Part shown: piece by piece, positions 1-5,895 of the stretch
Layout: each line of letters opens with the position of its first letter
Numbering within the stretch: position 1 is the stretch's first letter
Origin: CAYWGR01 sp964458015
GTDB lineage: Bacteria > Planctomycetota > Planctomycetia > Pirellulales > Thermoguttaceae
DNA length: 7,049 nt
Reading direction: 5' to 3'
Assembly (NCBI GenBank): GCA_964458015.1
Contig: CAYWGR010000233.1
Span: 1 to 7,049 of the forward strand
Position numbers and translations under genes: made by a program
The notes under the pieces: model-generated
The model's database searches: none
The model's input: the letters and a program-made list of their open reading frames with translations, nothing else
What the model was told of the DNA's origin: nothing

Positions 1-70
1 TTGCACAACAGTTTAGAATAGCCGGGAGCTAACAGCTCCCGGAATGTGTGCGGATTGCACAACCGTTTAG
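1..70. repeat. Direct repeat with 54-base period, each copy followed by a hairpin
   Basis: TTGCACAACAGTTTAG at 1-16 recurs as TTGCACAACCGTTTAG at 55-70, a 15 of 16 match. Each copy is followed within a few bases by a GC-rich hairpin (22-42 and 72-90), so the unit looks like a conserved box plus a variable stem-loop. The first copy begins at base 1, so the array may continue to the left outside the window. The identity of the family is not known to me. It lies beyond the 3' end of fusA and no coding function is visible. Confidence 0.6.
22..42. repeat. Perfect 9-bp hairpin
   Basis: CCGGGAGCT (22-30) and AGCTCCCGG (34-42) are perfect inverse complements around the loop AAC. No T-run follows on either strand, so it is not a textbook Rho-independent terminator, although such a stem could still slow transcription or protect an RNA 3' end. 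It belongs to the first unit of the repeat pair at the left edge. Confidence 0.7.
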
Positions 71-125
71 CGGCCGCCGGTACGGCGGCCCTGTTGCCAA
101 GCTGCCGTACCGCTGGCAGCTAAAC
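65..125. repeat. Double hairpin bounded by GTTTAGC / GCTAAAC
   Basis: GGCCGCCG (72-79) pairs with CGGCGGCC (83-90) around GTA. AGCTGCC (100-106) pairs with GGCAGCT (115-121) around an 8-base loop. The pair is nearly enclosed by an outer inverted repeat, GTTTAGC (65-71) and GCTAAAC (119-125), though the outer and second stems share bases and could not all form at once. This kind of clustered palindrome resembles REP-like elements. Transcripts of fusA reading leftwards would end in or before this structure. Confidence 0.5.
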
Positions 126-234
126 AACACAGCTTACCCAACTTCATTGCGTGAAATTACTGCGCCCAGGGGAGAAGCTGTGGGTGTCCAATTTTGTTGG
201 GATGCCAAAATAATACCAGGCCAGGTGACGGATA

Positions 235-2337
235 TTACGTCGTGCCGGCCAGAGCCAGTTTTTTGCGCTCGGCAATGACGTCCTCTTCCAGATTTTTCGG
301 CAGTCGTTTGTAGCGGGCGAATTCCATCGAGAACGTGCCTTGACCTTGGGTCATGCTGCGCAAGTCGGTCGAATAGCCGAAGGTTTCGGCCAACGGAACT
401 TCGGCCTCGATGCGGGTCTCGACGCCCTGCGCTTCGGTGGCCATGACGATGCCGCGCCGCGAGGTGAGGTTGCCCACCACGGTCCCCTGGAACTGGCTGG
501 GGCACTCGATTTCTATCTTCATCACCGGCTCCAGCAGCACGGGCTTCGTCTTAACGAAGTTCTCCCGCATGCAGGTTTGGGCGCAAACCTGGAATGCCAT
601 GTCCGAACTATCGACCTCATGGTACGAACCGTCTTCGAGATATACGGCCAATCCGACCACGGGATACTTGGCGATAGGCCCCTTGGCGAGCATCGCGCGG
701 AACCCCTTTTCCACGGCCGGAATGTATTGCTTCGGAATTCGCCCGCCGACGACGTGTTCCTCGAAAAGGAACGTGCCCTCGGCGTCCTCCGGCAATACGT
801 CGAGCCGGCCGACAATGTGGGCGTATTGGCCCGAGCCGCCCGTTTGCTTCCGATGGCGCGTGTTGAACTCGGCGGCCTGCGTGGGAGATTCGCGGTAGTT
901 CACCCGGGGCGGACTGACTTCCACTTCCACGTTGTATTCACGCCGAATGCGCTCGACGTACACGTCGAGGTGCAACTCGCCCATGCCGGCGATGATGGTT
1001 TCGCTGGTCTCTTCGTCTGTTGAAACGTGCAGCGTGGGATCCTCGCGGCGGAAACGATGCAAGGCCTTGCTCAACCGGTCGGCGCCATCCCGGGCCAACG
1101 GCGAAATCGCCATGCGGATTACCGGCTCGGGCACGAACATGTTTTGCAGAGTGCAGTAATCGCGTTCCGAAGCATACGTGTCGCCGCTGGCGCAGTCGAT
1201 GCCCAGCACGGCCACGATGTCGCCGGCCAAGGCCTCGTCGATATCCGCACGCTGATCGGCATGCATCCGAAGGATGCGGCTGAATCGCTCTTTGCGGCCT
1301 GTGCGTTGGTTGATGTAGGTGCCGCCCTTGACGAAGCGGCCCTGATAAACACGCATGAACGTCAACGTGCCGTAGGGATCCTCGACCATCTTGAAAGCCA
1401 TCGCCACCGTCGGCTTGTCTGGATCGGGCGTAAGCTGGAAGTCGTGTTGCTTGCCCTCTTTGTCCATCTTAAACGCCTTGGTCTCGCAATCCAGCGGCGA
1501 AGGCAGCAAACGGACGATGGCGTCCAACAGAAGCTGTACGCCCTTGTTGCGATAGGCCGAGCCGAGAAACACCGGCGTGAATTCTAATTGCGCGACGGCC
1601 GATCGAGCTACGTCGTAAATCATTTCGTGGGGCGGCTCTTCTTCGCCCAACAACATTTCCATAAGCTCGTCGCTGTACATCGAAAGCGATTCAAGCAGAT
1701 GATGCCGGGCCTCGCGAGCTTCCTCGGCCATAGCGGCCGGAATCTCTTCCTCACGGATTTTTTCGCCGTTCGAACCGTCGAAGTAATAGGCCTTTTGCGT
1801 GATCAGATCAATAACGCCCTCGAAATTCACCTCGCGGCCGATCGGCAACTGCATAAGCTCCGCGTCACAACCCAACTTGGCGCGCAATTGTTCGACGACC
1901 TTTTGCGGGTTGGCGCCCGTGCGGTCCATCTTGTTGATAAAAGCCAACCGCGGCACGTGATAACGGCGCATTTGGCGGTCGATCGTCAACGACTGGGCTT
2001 GCACGCCGCCGACGGCGCAAAGCACCAGCACGGCGCCATCCAGTACGCGAAGACTGCGCTCTACTTCCACGGTGAAATCGACGTGGCCCGGAGTGTCGAT
2101 CAGGTTGATGGTGGAATCGTCCCACTGGACTTGGGTTGCGGCGCTGGTGATGGTAATGCCGCGCTCCTTCTCCAATTCCATGTGGTCCATCGTAGCGCCG
2201 CCGCCGGTGCCGCCGTCATGAACCTCCTGGATGCGGTGGATGCGCCCCGCATAGTACAAGATACGCTCGCTGAGCGTGGTTTTGCCCGAATCGATGTGGG
2301 CGGAAATTCCGATGTTGCGAAGTTTTTTCAGATCCAT
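235..2337 (-). CDS. fusA: Elongation factor G, mitochondrial/spirochaete-planctomycete EF-G1 type
   Basis: This is the ribosomal translocase: a cytoplasmic GTPase that moves tRNAs and mRNA on the ribosome during elongation. The 700 residues are the normal full length and no frame break is seen. GTPase motifs are intact: AHIDSGKTT (13-21), RGIT (59-62), DTPGH (81-85), NKMD (135-138) and GSA (259-261). The later domains carry recognisable EF-G stretches such as GMGELHLDVY, GGSGQYAHIVG, IPKQYIPAVEKGF and, near the C-terminus, FGYSTDLRSMTQGQG. HIDSGKTT in place of the common HIDAGKTT, together with GRIHRIQEV and VLCAVGGVQAQ, resembles mitochondrial EF-G1 and spirochaete/planctomycete EF-G1 (spdEFG1). 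By analogy with studied spirochaete proteins it would act in translocation, with a second EF-G elsewhere for recycling. It stands alone here, away from any str operon (rpsL, rpsG, tuf). Start ATG at 2337 follows AGGGG at 2345-2349, 7 bases away. Confidence 0.97.
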   Translation of the reverse strand: MDLKKLRNIGISAHIDSGKTTLSERILYYAGRIHRIQEVHDGGTGGGATMDHMELEKERGITITSAATQVQWDDSTINLIDTPGHVDFTVEVERSLRVLDGAVLVLCAVGGVQAQSLTIDRQMRRYHVPRLAFINKMDRTGANPQKVVEQLRAKLGCDAELMQLPIGREVNFEGVIDLITQKAYYFDGSNGEKIREEEIPAAMAEEAREARHHLLESLSMYSDELMEMLLGEEEPPHEMIYDVARSAVAQLEFTPVFLGSAYRNKGVQLLLDAIVRLLPSPLDCETKAFKMDKEGKQHDFQLTPDPDKPTVAMAFKMVEDPYGTLTFMRVYQGRFVKGGTYINQRTGRKERFSRILRMHADQRADIDEALAGDIVAVLGIDCASGDTYASERDYCTLQNMFVPEPVIRMAISPLARDGADRLSKALHRFRREDPTLHVSTDEETSETIIAGMGELHLDVYVERIRREYNVEVEVSPPRVNYRESPTQAAEFNTRHRKQTGGSGQYAHIVGRLDVLPEDAEGTFLFEEHVVGGRIPKQYIPAVEKGFRAMLAKGPIAKYPVVGLAVYLEDGSYHEVDSSDMAFQVCAQTCMRENFVKTKPVLLEPVMKIEIECPSQFQGTVVGNLTSRRGIVMATEAQGVETRIEAEVPLAETFGYSTDLRSMTQGQGTFSMEFARYKRLPKNLEEDVIAERKKLALAGTT

Positions 2338-2371
2338 AGTCTAACCCCTACCACGAAATGTCGAGCCTTAC

Positions 2372-2400
2372 ACTATACACAGAGCAGGATGCCCCGACAA
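2372..2400 (-). promoter_or_regulatory. Candidate sigma-70-like promoter of fusA
   Basis: Reading the minus strand, TTGTCG (2400-2395, 4 of 6 to TTGACA) is separated by exactly 17 bases from TATAGT (2377-2372, 5 of 6 to TATAAT). The predicted transcript would start near 2365 and leave a leader of about 28 bases containing the AGGGG ribosome site. The consensus match is good, but the assignment is by eye only. Confidence 0.5.
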
Positions 2401-2755
2401 GGGGAGGTCGCGAAATTAACAGAAAAGAAACACACGACGGTTTCGACCACGCACGAATAAACCGGAGAAATCATAGATTTCAGGGAATTTATGCGTTTCT
2501 GACATGTTTTTCTGTAATTACTAATCCCAAATATCGTGAAGATTTCAACTAAGTTTAGCGACCAGCAGGAGCAAAACGAGGCCAACCGCCTAATACGCTC
2601 AGCAATTCGCTTGCGGCTTCGCAAACGTGTTACCACACAAGTTTGAACTGGAATTGGTATTAAGCATGGTTTGAAGGGTAATGATATCTACACAAATCCG
2701 AATTTCAGGCAGAAGCGTATAGGGCTAAATAACGGCGTTCTTCGATTCAAATGCT

Positions 2756-2773
2756 AGGGCCGTTCACGGCCCT
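2756..2773. repeat. REP-like palindrome 1 (CGTTCACG core)
   Basis: AGGGCCGTTCACGGCCCT is a perfect palindrome of two 8-base arms around TC. A smaller stem, CCGCC/GGCGG around GTA, follows a few bases later. The same design recurs at 2862-2879, which suggests a dispersed repeat family rather than a gene-specific terminator. No T-run follows. Confidence 0.65.
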
Positions 2774-2795
2774 TGTCCGCCGTAGGCGGTATTAG

Positions 2796-2814
2796 GCCCG
2801 TGCGTTTACGCCGG
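2796..2814. repeat. Imperfect palindrome with CGTTTACG-like core
   Basis: CCCG-T-GCGT, loop TT, then ACGC-CGGG forms an 8-base-pair stem with one bulged T. Its centre GCGTTTACGC matches the core of the two perfect palindromes on either side of it except for one C-to-T change. It is probably a diverged member of the same group. Confidence 0.45.
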
Positions 2815-2861
2815 GATAATGAGTGCCGAACACACTAATTTCTTCCTGTCGTGTTTCATGT

Positions 2862-2879
2862 CAGGGGCGTTCACGCCCC
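2862..2879. repeat. REP-like palindrome 2 (CGTTCACG core)
   Basis: AGGGGCGTTCACGCCCCT is a perfect palindrome of two 8-base arms around TC. It differs from the element at 2756-2773 by one compensated base pair, so the fold is conserved while the sequence changed. A short stem ATCC/GGAT follows at about the same distance as the second stem of the first element, giving a doublet-like layout. Confidence 0.65.
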
Positions 2880-3060
2880 TCCCGATCCTTCTACGGATTT
2901 CTAAAGGAAGATGCCAATGGTCTTTGATGATATAGTTCCAAAGGGTGGTGTGTGGTCCGTTAGGAATGGCTGAAATTTCGCAGGCAATCCAGTTCCGGAA
3001 TTTTTCGTGGGTACATTTCTCCCTTTCGCCGGGTATAGGTGTCGGCGAGAGCAATTTTAT

Positions 3061-3090
3061 TCAACAAACCTGTGGCAGCGCAATTATCAT
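3061..3090 (+). promoter_or_regulatory. Weak candidate promoter for the sigma factor operon
   Basis: TCAACA (3061-3066, 4 of 6 to TTGACA) lies 18 bases before TATCAT (3085-3090, 5 of 6 to TATAAT). Transcription would start near 3097, just ahead of the ribosome site AGGA at 3101-3104. ECF operons are often self-regulated through an alternative promoter, and I cannot recognise one here, so this is only a housekeeping-type candidate. Confidence 0.25.
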
Positions 3091-3114
3091 AAATAGAGCG
3101 AGGACCGTTCCCGG

Positions 3115-3666
3115 ATGTCCGTACCAGACCAGCCGCCGATGGATCCAACGGTGCATGTGGATGAGTTCATGAAACTCTACACGCAGCACCAGCGCCGGCT
3201 GTATGTCTATCTATTGTCGATGGTCCATAACGTGGCCGACGCCGAGGAATTGCTGCAACAGACCAGCTACGTTCTGTGGCGCAAGTTCGGTGAGTATCAG
3301 CCCGGCACTCATTTTGCCGCCTGGGCGTGCCGGATCGGATATCTCGAAGTCTTGAAATTTCGGGAAGGACGTCACCGACGCGAACTGAGCTTAAGCCCGG
3401 ACTTCTTGGAGCGTGTTGCCGACAAAATGGCTGCCGTGGGCGACCTTCTGGAGAAACGCACCGAGGCTTTCCACGATTGTATGGCGAAATTGGACGAGCT
3501 GGACCGGCATTTGATTACCCGGCGATATGCTCCCGGGGCAAGCGTCAGGACGGTAGCCGCCGAATTAAACCGCCCCGCGCGGTCGGTTTCCAAGTCGCTG
3601 GTCCGAATTCGGAAGGTATTGCTTGAGTGCATCGACCGTCAGATACGGCAGGAGGATCGCCGATGA
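3115..3666 (+). CDS. ECF-type RNA polymerase sigma factor, Rhodopirellula/Verrucomicrobium type
   Basis: A 183-residue sigma factor that would direct RNA polymerase to a dedicated promoter set. Region 2 spans roughly residues 14-90. It holds the typical helix with DAEELLQQT (42-50) and then FAAWACRI (67-74), the segment expected to recognise and melt the -10 element. Region 4 covers roughly 112-175, with a helix-turn-helix in the stretch containing TVAAELNRPARSVSKSLVRI, which would contact the -35 element. Only regions 2 and 4 are present, as expected for ECF factors, and the length suits the short sigma-70 family common in planctomycetes (TIGR02989-like; not searched). Start ATG at 3115 has AGGA at 3101-3104, 10 bases away; the in-frame ATG at 3139 is an alternative. 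Its stop overlaps the FecR-like gene by ATGA, so the FecR-like product is the likely partner controlling it. The target genes are not shown by the sequence. Confidence 0.93.
   Translation: MSVPDQPPMDPTVHVDEFMKLYTQHQRRLYVYLLSMVHNVADAEELLQQTSYVLWRKFGEYQPGTHFAAWACRIGYLEVLKFREGRHRRELSLSPDFLERVADKMAAVGDLLEKRTEAFHDCMAKLDELDRHLITRRYAPGASVRTVAAELNRPARSVSKSLVRIRKVLLECIDRQIRQEDRR
3650..3655 (+). promoter_or_regulatory. Perfect Shine-Dalgarno AGGAGG that fixes the FecR-like start
   Basis: AGGAGG lies inside the end of the sigma factor gene, 7 bases before the ATG at 3663. It supports 3663 over the upstream in-frame GTG at 3627, and with the ATGA stop/start overlap it indicates translational coupling of sigma factor and FecR-like protein. 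Confidence 0.8.
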
Positions 3667-5717
3667 CCTCCGCATACCAACCTTCTGATGAACTCGAAAT
3701 GTTGCTCGACGTCCTGTGTGACGACGAGCTAACGCCCGAACAATCGCGGCGGCTCGAGGAGATTGTCGCCTCGGATGAGGATGCCTGTTGGCATTATCTT
3801 TGCCGCATCCACTTGCATGGAACCTTGCATTGGAACAGCGCGGCGGTGGAAGAAGCGGTCGTCAGTCAATGGCCCGTGGCTAGTACGGAGTGGTCAGGGG
3901 GCAGTGTGCAGGGGGCGGGAAAAGTGGTCAGTGGTCAGTGGTCAGTGGCCAGTGACACGGATTCCAAATCCCGAAATCCCGAAATCGCCAAATCCCAAAT
4001 TTCCAATCCCCAACCCCTCATTCTCGACTCTTCGCCTTCTCCTGCCGGCGTTCCCGCTCTCGGTTCTCCGTCGTTTATTGATAACCCGGCGTTCCCCTAT
4101 TTGTTTTCTACCCTGGCGATGTGTCTTGGAATATTGGCCGCTTGGCTCTATCAGGTTGATGTGCCTCAGCCGATTGCCGATTATCGTCAACCGTCAGGGC
4201 ATCCCAGTAGGTTATTGCCGGCGGAAACAATCGATTATGTCGGTCAGGTGACCGGCATGGTCGATGTGCATTGGGGAAACGAGCCGTTAAAAACTTCAAG
4301 GCAAGACCGTGGGCTTGCGGATCATAAGTCGGAATACTGGAATCGAAAATCTCTGGTTGCACTCGGAGATAAGTTCGTCTTTTCCTCCGGCCTTCTCGAA
4401 ATTACATACGCTAGCGGCGCAAAGGTAATTCTTCAAGGGCCGGTTGCCTATGAAGTCGATTCCCAGGACGGCGGCTATCTTTCAATTGGCAAGCTCACGG
4501 CGAGATTAGAGAAGAGAGGAGAGGGGCAGAAAGAAGTGGCTAGTAGCCAGTGGCCAGTGGCTAGCAAAGAGGGATTAGAGGCCAGTAGGCAGGATATTGA
4601 GGTAGTAAATCATAAATCAGAAATCAGAAATCATAAATCTCTAGGCCCCCAATCCCCCGCCCCCACCTTCGCCGTCCGAACGCCCACGGCCACTGTCACC
4701 GATCTCGGCACCGAGTTTGGCGTCGAAGTTGATCGCCGGGGCGCTACCCAGTCGCATGTATTCCGCGGCTCGATAAAAGTTCGGACGATTCTCGTCGGCC
4801 ATGCCGGCCAAGAACAAGAGGTCGTTGCCTTCGCGAACGAATCGGTTTTCGTGAATAAATCGGAGGATAACCTTGCCGATGCTCGAATCACCGTGCGTCG
4901 CAATGTTGTCGTTGACGATCGTTTTGTGCGACTCATGCCTAAGTCGCGGAACGAATGGTCCTTGCGGGTTTTGGCTTGGTTCCGCTTAGGCGAGGACGAT
5001 CCCGGTGCGATTGCCGGACATTTAGCCGACGAGAAAACAATCAATCATGGACAGCCACGGCGCCTGGAACGGCTTGGCTCGCCTGAATATGTCGCCAATA
5101 CGGCTGTGCCCGGCAGTTCCTTGGCAATCCGGTTTGCCGGCCGGGATGAATGTTTCTTCAACCGTTATATCTTCATGCAGCCGGAGAGCAATTTCATCCT
5201 AGAGGCCTGGGCGTGCGCCAAACAAATCGATCTTCCGCCTTCGATCATTGCCTATAAAGGCAATACTGCCGAAAACGGTTACGGATTATTGTTGCAGGAT
5301 GGCCGATGGCAGTATTTCTTCGGCGGAATTGCGTTTGCCGATTCCGGCGTTGCTTGCGAGCCTGGCAAGTGGACGCATTTAGCCTTGGTGCATGAAAACG
5401 GCAGGACGCAACTATGGATCAATGGACGGCCTGCGGCGAAGAGTTGTACCGATCAAGCTTTTCATCGTCCCGATGCCTCCTTCATGATTGGCGGTAATCC
5501 TCGGCAACCTTCGGAAACGTTTAACGGCCAAATCGACGAAGTGCGGTATTCCGAGTTCCCGTCACCATTCCGTCCTGAGATGCTGCTGTTGTCCAAAGAG
5601 CAGCCTGCCGCGAAGAACCAAATAAATCCCCTCAAGATCAAGAAGGTCGATACGACCGATTCGAGCCCTGTTGGATCCCATGAACGAAGTCTGAATAGGA
5701 AGGATCAGCCGCAATGA
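3663..5717 (+). CDS. FecR-like membrane regulator with C-terminal LamG-type domain
   Basis: Probable membrane partner of the adjacent ECF sigma factor, 684 residues from the ATG at 3663. Residues 1-57 form a short acidic helical segment (LLDVLCDDELTPEQSRRLEE) of the kind that precedes FecR-like domains in planctomycetes. A membrane helix follows at about 145-163 (FPYLFSTLAMCLGILAAWLY), putting the rest outside the cytoplasm. The FecR-like domain runs from about 192 to 385, with YASGAKVILQGPVAYEV and later FAVRTPTATVTDLGTEFGVEV, in which DLGTEFGV is 347-354. A LamG/concanavalin-like domain fills about 436-655: LGEDDPGA (442-449), ILEAWACA, GKWTHLALVHENG, FMIGGNP and FNGQIDEVRYSEF. In between are repeat-derived linkers (about 68-118, 209-231, 283-335), and the last two interrupt the FecR-like domain while keeping it in frame. 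Classical FecR passes a signal from an outer-membrane receptor to a sigma factor; no receptor is seen here. Ligand and direction of control are unknown. Confidence 0.88.
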   Translation: MTSAYQPSDELEMLLDVLCDDELTPEQSRRLEEIVASDEDACWHYLCRIHLHGTLHWNSAAVEEAVVSQWPVASTEWSGGSVQGAGKVVSGQWSVASDTDSKSRNPEIAKSQISNPQPLILDSSPSPAGVPALGSPSFIDNPAFPYLFSTLAMCLGILAAWLYQVDVPQPIADYRQPSGHPSRLLPAETIDYVGQVTGMVDVHWGNEPLKTSRQDRGLADHKSEYWNRKSLVALGDKFVFSSGLLEITYASGAKVILQGPVAYEVDSQDGGYLSIGKLTARLEKRGEGQKEVASSQWPVASKEGLEASRQDIEVVNHKSEIRNHKSLGPQSPAPTFAVRTPTATVTDLGTEFGVEVDRRGATQSHVFRGSIKVRTILVGHAGQEQEVVAFANESVFVNKSEDNLADARITVRRNVVVDDRFVRLMPKSRNEWSLRVLAWFRLGEDDPGAIAGHLADEKTINHGQPRRLERLGSPEYVANTAVPGSSLAIRFAGRDECFFNRYIFMQPESNFILEAWACAKQIDLPPSIIAYKGNTAENGYGLLLQDGRWQYFFGGIAFADSGVACEPGKWTHLALVHENGRTQLWINGRPAAKSCTDQAFHRPDASFMIGGNPRQPSETFNGQIDEVRYSEFPSPFRPEMLLLSKEQPAAKNQINPLKIKKVDTTDSSPVGSHERSLNRKDQPQ
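3864..4017 (+). repeat. Repeat block 1 in the FecR-like gene: GTGGTCA heptamers then AAATCCC-type units
   Basis: Three perfect GTGGTCA heptamers at 3924-3944 are followed by GTGGCCA (3945-3951). A run of 7-8-base AAATCCC-like units then occupies 3966-4017. An older-looking copy of the first motif stands at 3864-3890. The block encodes the linker between the N-terminal segment and the membrane helix, including QWPVAS (69-74) and QWSVAS (92-97). All of it is read through without a stop. Confidence 0.8.
4287..4356 (+). repeat. Repeat block 2: diverged 70-base copy of block 3
   Basis: This 70-base stretch aligns without gaps to 4575-4644, with about 44 of 70 bases identical by hand count. The encoded peptides agree in the same frame: SRQD then DHKSEYWNRKSL here, SRQD then NHKSEIRNHKSL there. 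It lies inside the first half of the FecR-like domain, just after VTGMVDVHWGN, and is more decayed than block 3. Confidence 0.7.
4536..4644 (+). repeat. Repeat block 3: GTGGCTA heptamers then AAATCAG heptamers
   Basis: Four heptamers (GTGGCTA, GTAGCCA, GTGGCCA, GTGGCTA) fill 4536-4563. Five more (AAATCAT, AAATCAG, AAATCAG, AAATCAT, AAATCTC) fill 4607-4641. The order, a GTGG-type array and then an AAATC-type array, is the same as in block 1. The stretch 4545-4571 matches 3864-3890 at about 21 of 27 bases. The block sits between GKLTARL and FAVRTP of the FecR-like domain and encodes most of a 52-residue insert (283-335). Confidence 0.8.
5697..5704 (+). promoter_or_regulatory. Shine-Dalgarno AGGAAGGA before the small ORF
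   Basis: AGGAAGGA inside the end of the FecR-like gene lies 9 bases before an ATG at 5714 that overlaps the FecR-like stop as ATGA. It is the main sign that the small ORF that follows may be translated. Lys and Arg codons in the FecR-like tail (NRKDQPQ) could produce such a purine run by chance. Confidence 0.45.
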
Positions 5718-5884
5718 CGGCTGGGAAAGGAGGCGACGATTTCCACCGGCATAGCCCACAAAAACAAACGAGGCTTTGCTGGAGCGAATGTGATCGAGAC
5801 GAGTGGAGGCAAAAACGTCATCCCGAGATGAAAACGCGCCGGTTTGTTGTCGGCGACTCGAGATCGACGGAAAAATTGTCGTAG
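5714..5884 (+). CDS. Candidate 56-residue basic small protein between the FecR-like and secreted LamG genes
   Basis: I do not recognise this ORF. It starts with ATG overlapping the FecR-like stop (ATGA), behind a good Shine-Dalgarno. It fills nearly all of the gap and ends in TAG, which overlaps the TAGGAG ribosome site of the next gene. The product is hydrophilic and basic, with about 13 Lys/Arg, three His, no membrane segment and no signal peptide. A CWSEC stretch (Cys22, Cys26) is the only feature that might bind metal or form a disulphide. Beginning MTAGKGGDDFHRHS, it shows no domain known to me. If real it would be translated in step with the regulator and could be a small cytoplasmic partner of the sigma system. 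The alternative is a chance open frame whose passage of ribosomes merely couples translation of the next gene. Confidence 0.4.
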   Translation: MTAGKGGDDFHRHSPQKQTRLCWSECDRDEWRQKRHPEMKTRRFVVGDSRSTEKLS

Positions 5885-5894
5885 GAGAGAAGGA
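5883..5894 (+). promoter_or_regulatory. Ribosome-binding site of the secreted LamG protein
   Basis: The purine-rich run AGGAGAGAAGGA precedes the ATG at 5896. AGGAGA (5883-5888) has a 7-base spacer and is the likely site; AAGGA (5890-5894) is only one base from the start and too close. The site overlaps the TAG stop of the preceding small ORF. Confidence 0.7.
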
Positions 5895-5895
5895 T

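Larger units (their letters stand above)
2338..3114. other. Divergent intergenic region without a convincing gene
   Basis: About 780 bases separate the starts of fusA (leftward) and the sigma factor gene (rightward). The first 420 bases or so look AT-rich compared with the genes; a small hairpin, TTGCG/CGCAA, lies at 2611-2624. From 2756 to 2879 there are three palindromes with a CGTTYACG core, described separately. Short ORFs on either strand have no recognisable domain, no good ribosome site, and run through palindromes. The region therefore seems to hold the two promoters, the palindromes and otherwise unexplained sequence, possibly decayed. Confidence 0.6.

Noticed and set aside
22..42. 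Rho-independent terminator for fusA or for a gene to the left
   Set aside because: The stem is strong but no T-run follows on either strand, and it is about 190 bases beyond the fusA stop.
1..70. CRISPR repeat
   Set aside because: Only two copies, the 16-base box is too short for a usual repeat, the sequence between is a hairpin rather than a unique spacer, and no cas gene is present.
65..125. attC-like site of an integron, because of the GTTTAGC / GCTAAAC ends
   Set aside because: The ends are in the wrong orientation and do not match RYYYAAC ... GTTRRRY; there is no integrase or cassette structure.
48..278. Plus-strand ORF of 76 codons over the left-edge hairpins
   Set aside because: It runs through two palindromes and into the 3' end of fusA on the other strand, and has no domain-like sequence.
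340..2460. Long plus-strand frames (340-1023, 1588-2460 and others) opposite fusA
   Set aside because: They are antisense to a fully conserved EF-G and reflect its codon bias; no motif is recognisable.
2373..2636. Minus-strand frame of 87 codons upstream of fusA
   Set aside because: It covers the predicted fusA promoter and AT-rich spacer and has no recognisable domain or spacing to a ribosome site.
2806..3054. Minus-strand frame of 82 codons next to the REP-like palindromes, possibly a remnant of a REP transposase
   Set aside because: It starts only at TTG without a ribosome site, passes through the palindrome at 2862-2879, and shows none of the Y1 transposase motifs. A translated search would be decisive; a hit to a RAYT C-terminus would overturn this.
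2960..3148. Minus-strand frame of 62 codons overlapping the sigma factor start
   Set aside because: It overlaps both the sigma factor start and another short frame on the same strand, with no recognisable domain.
3627..3662. Upstream GTG start for the FecR-like gene
   Set aside because: It lies further inside the sigma gene, whereas the ATG at 3663 has AGGAGG 7 bases away and the ATGA overlap.
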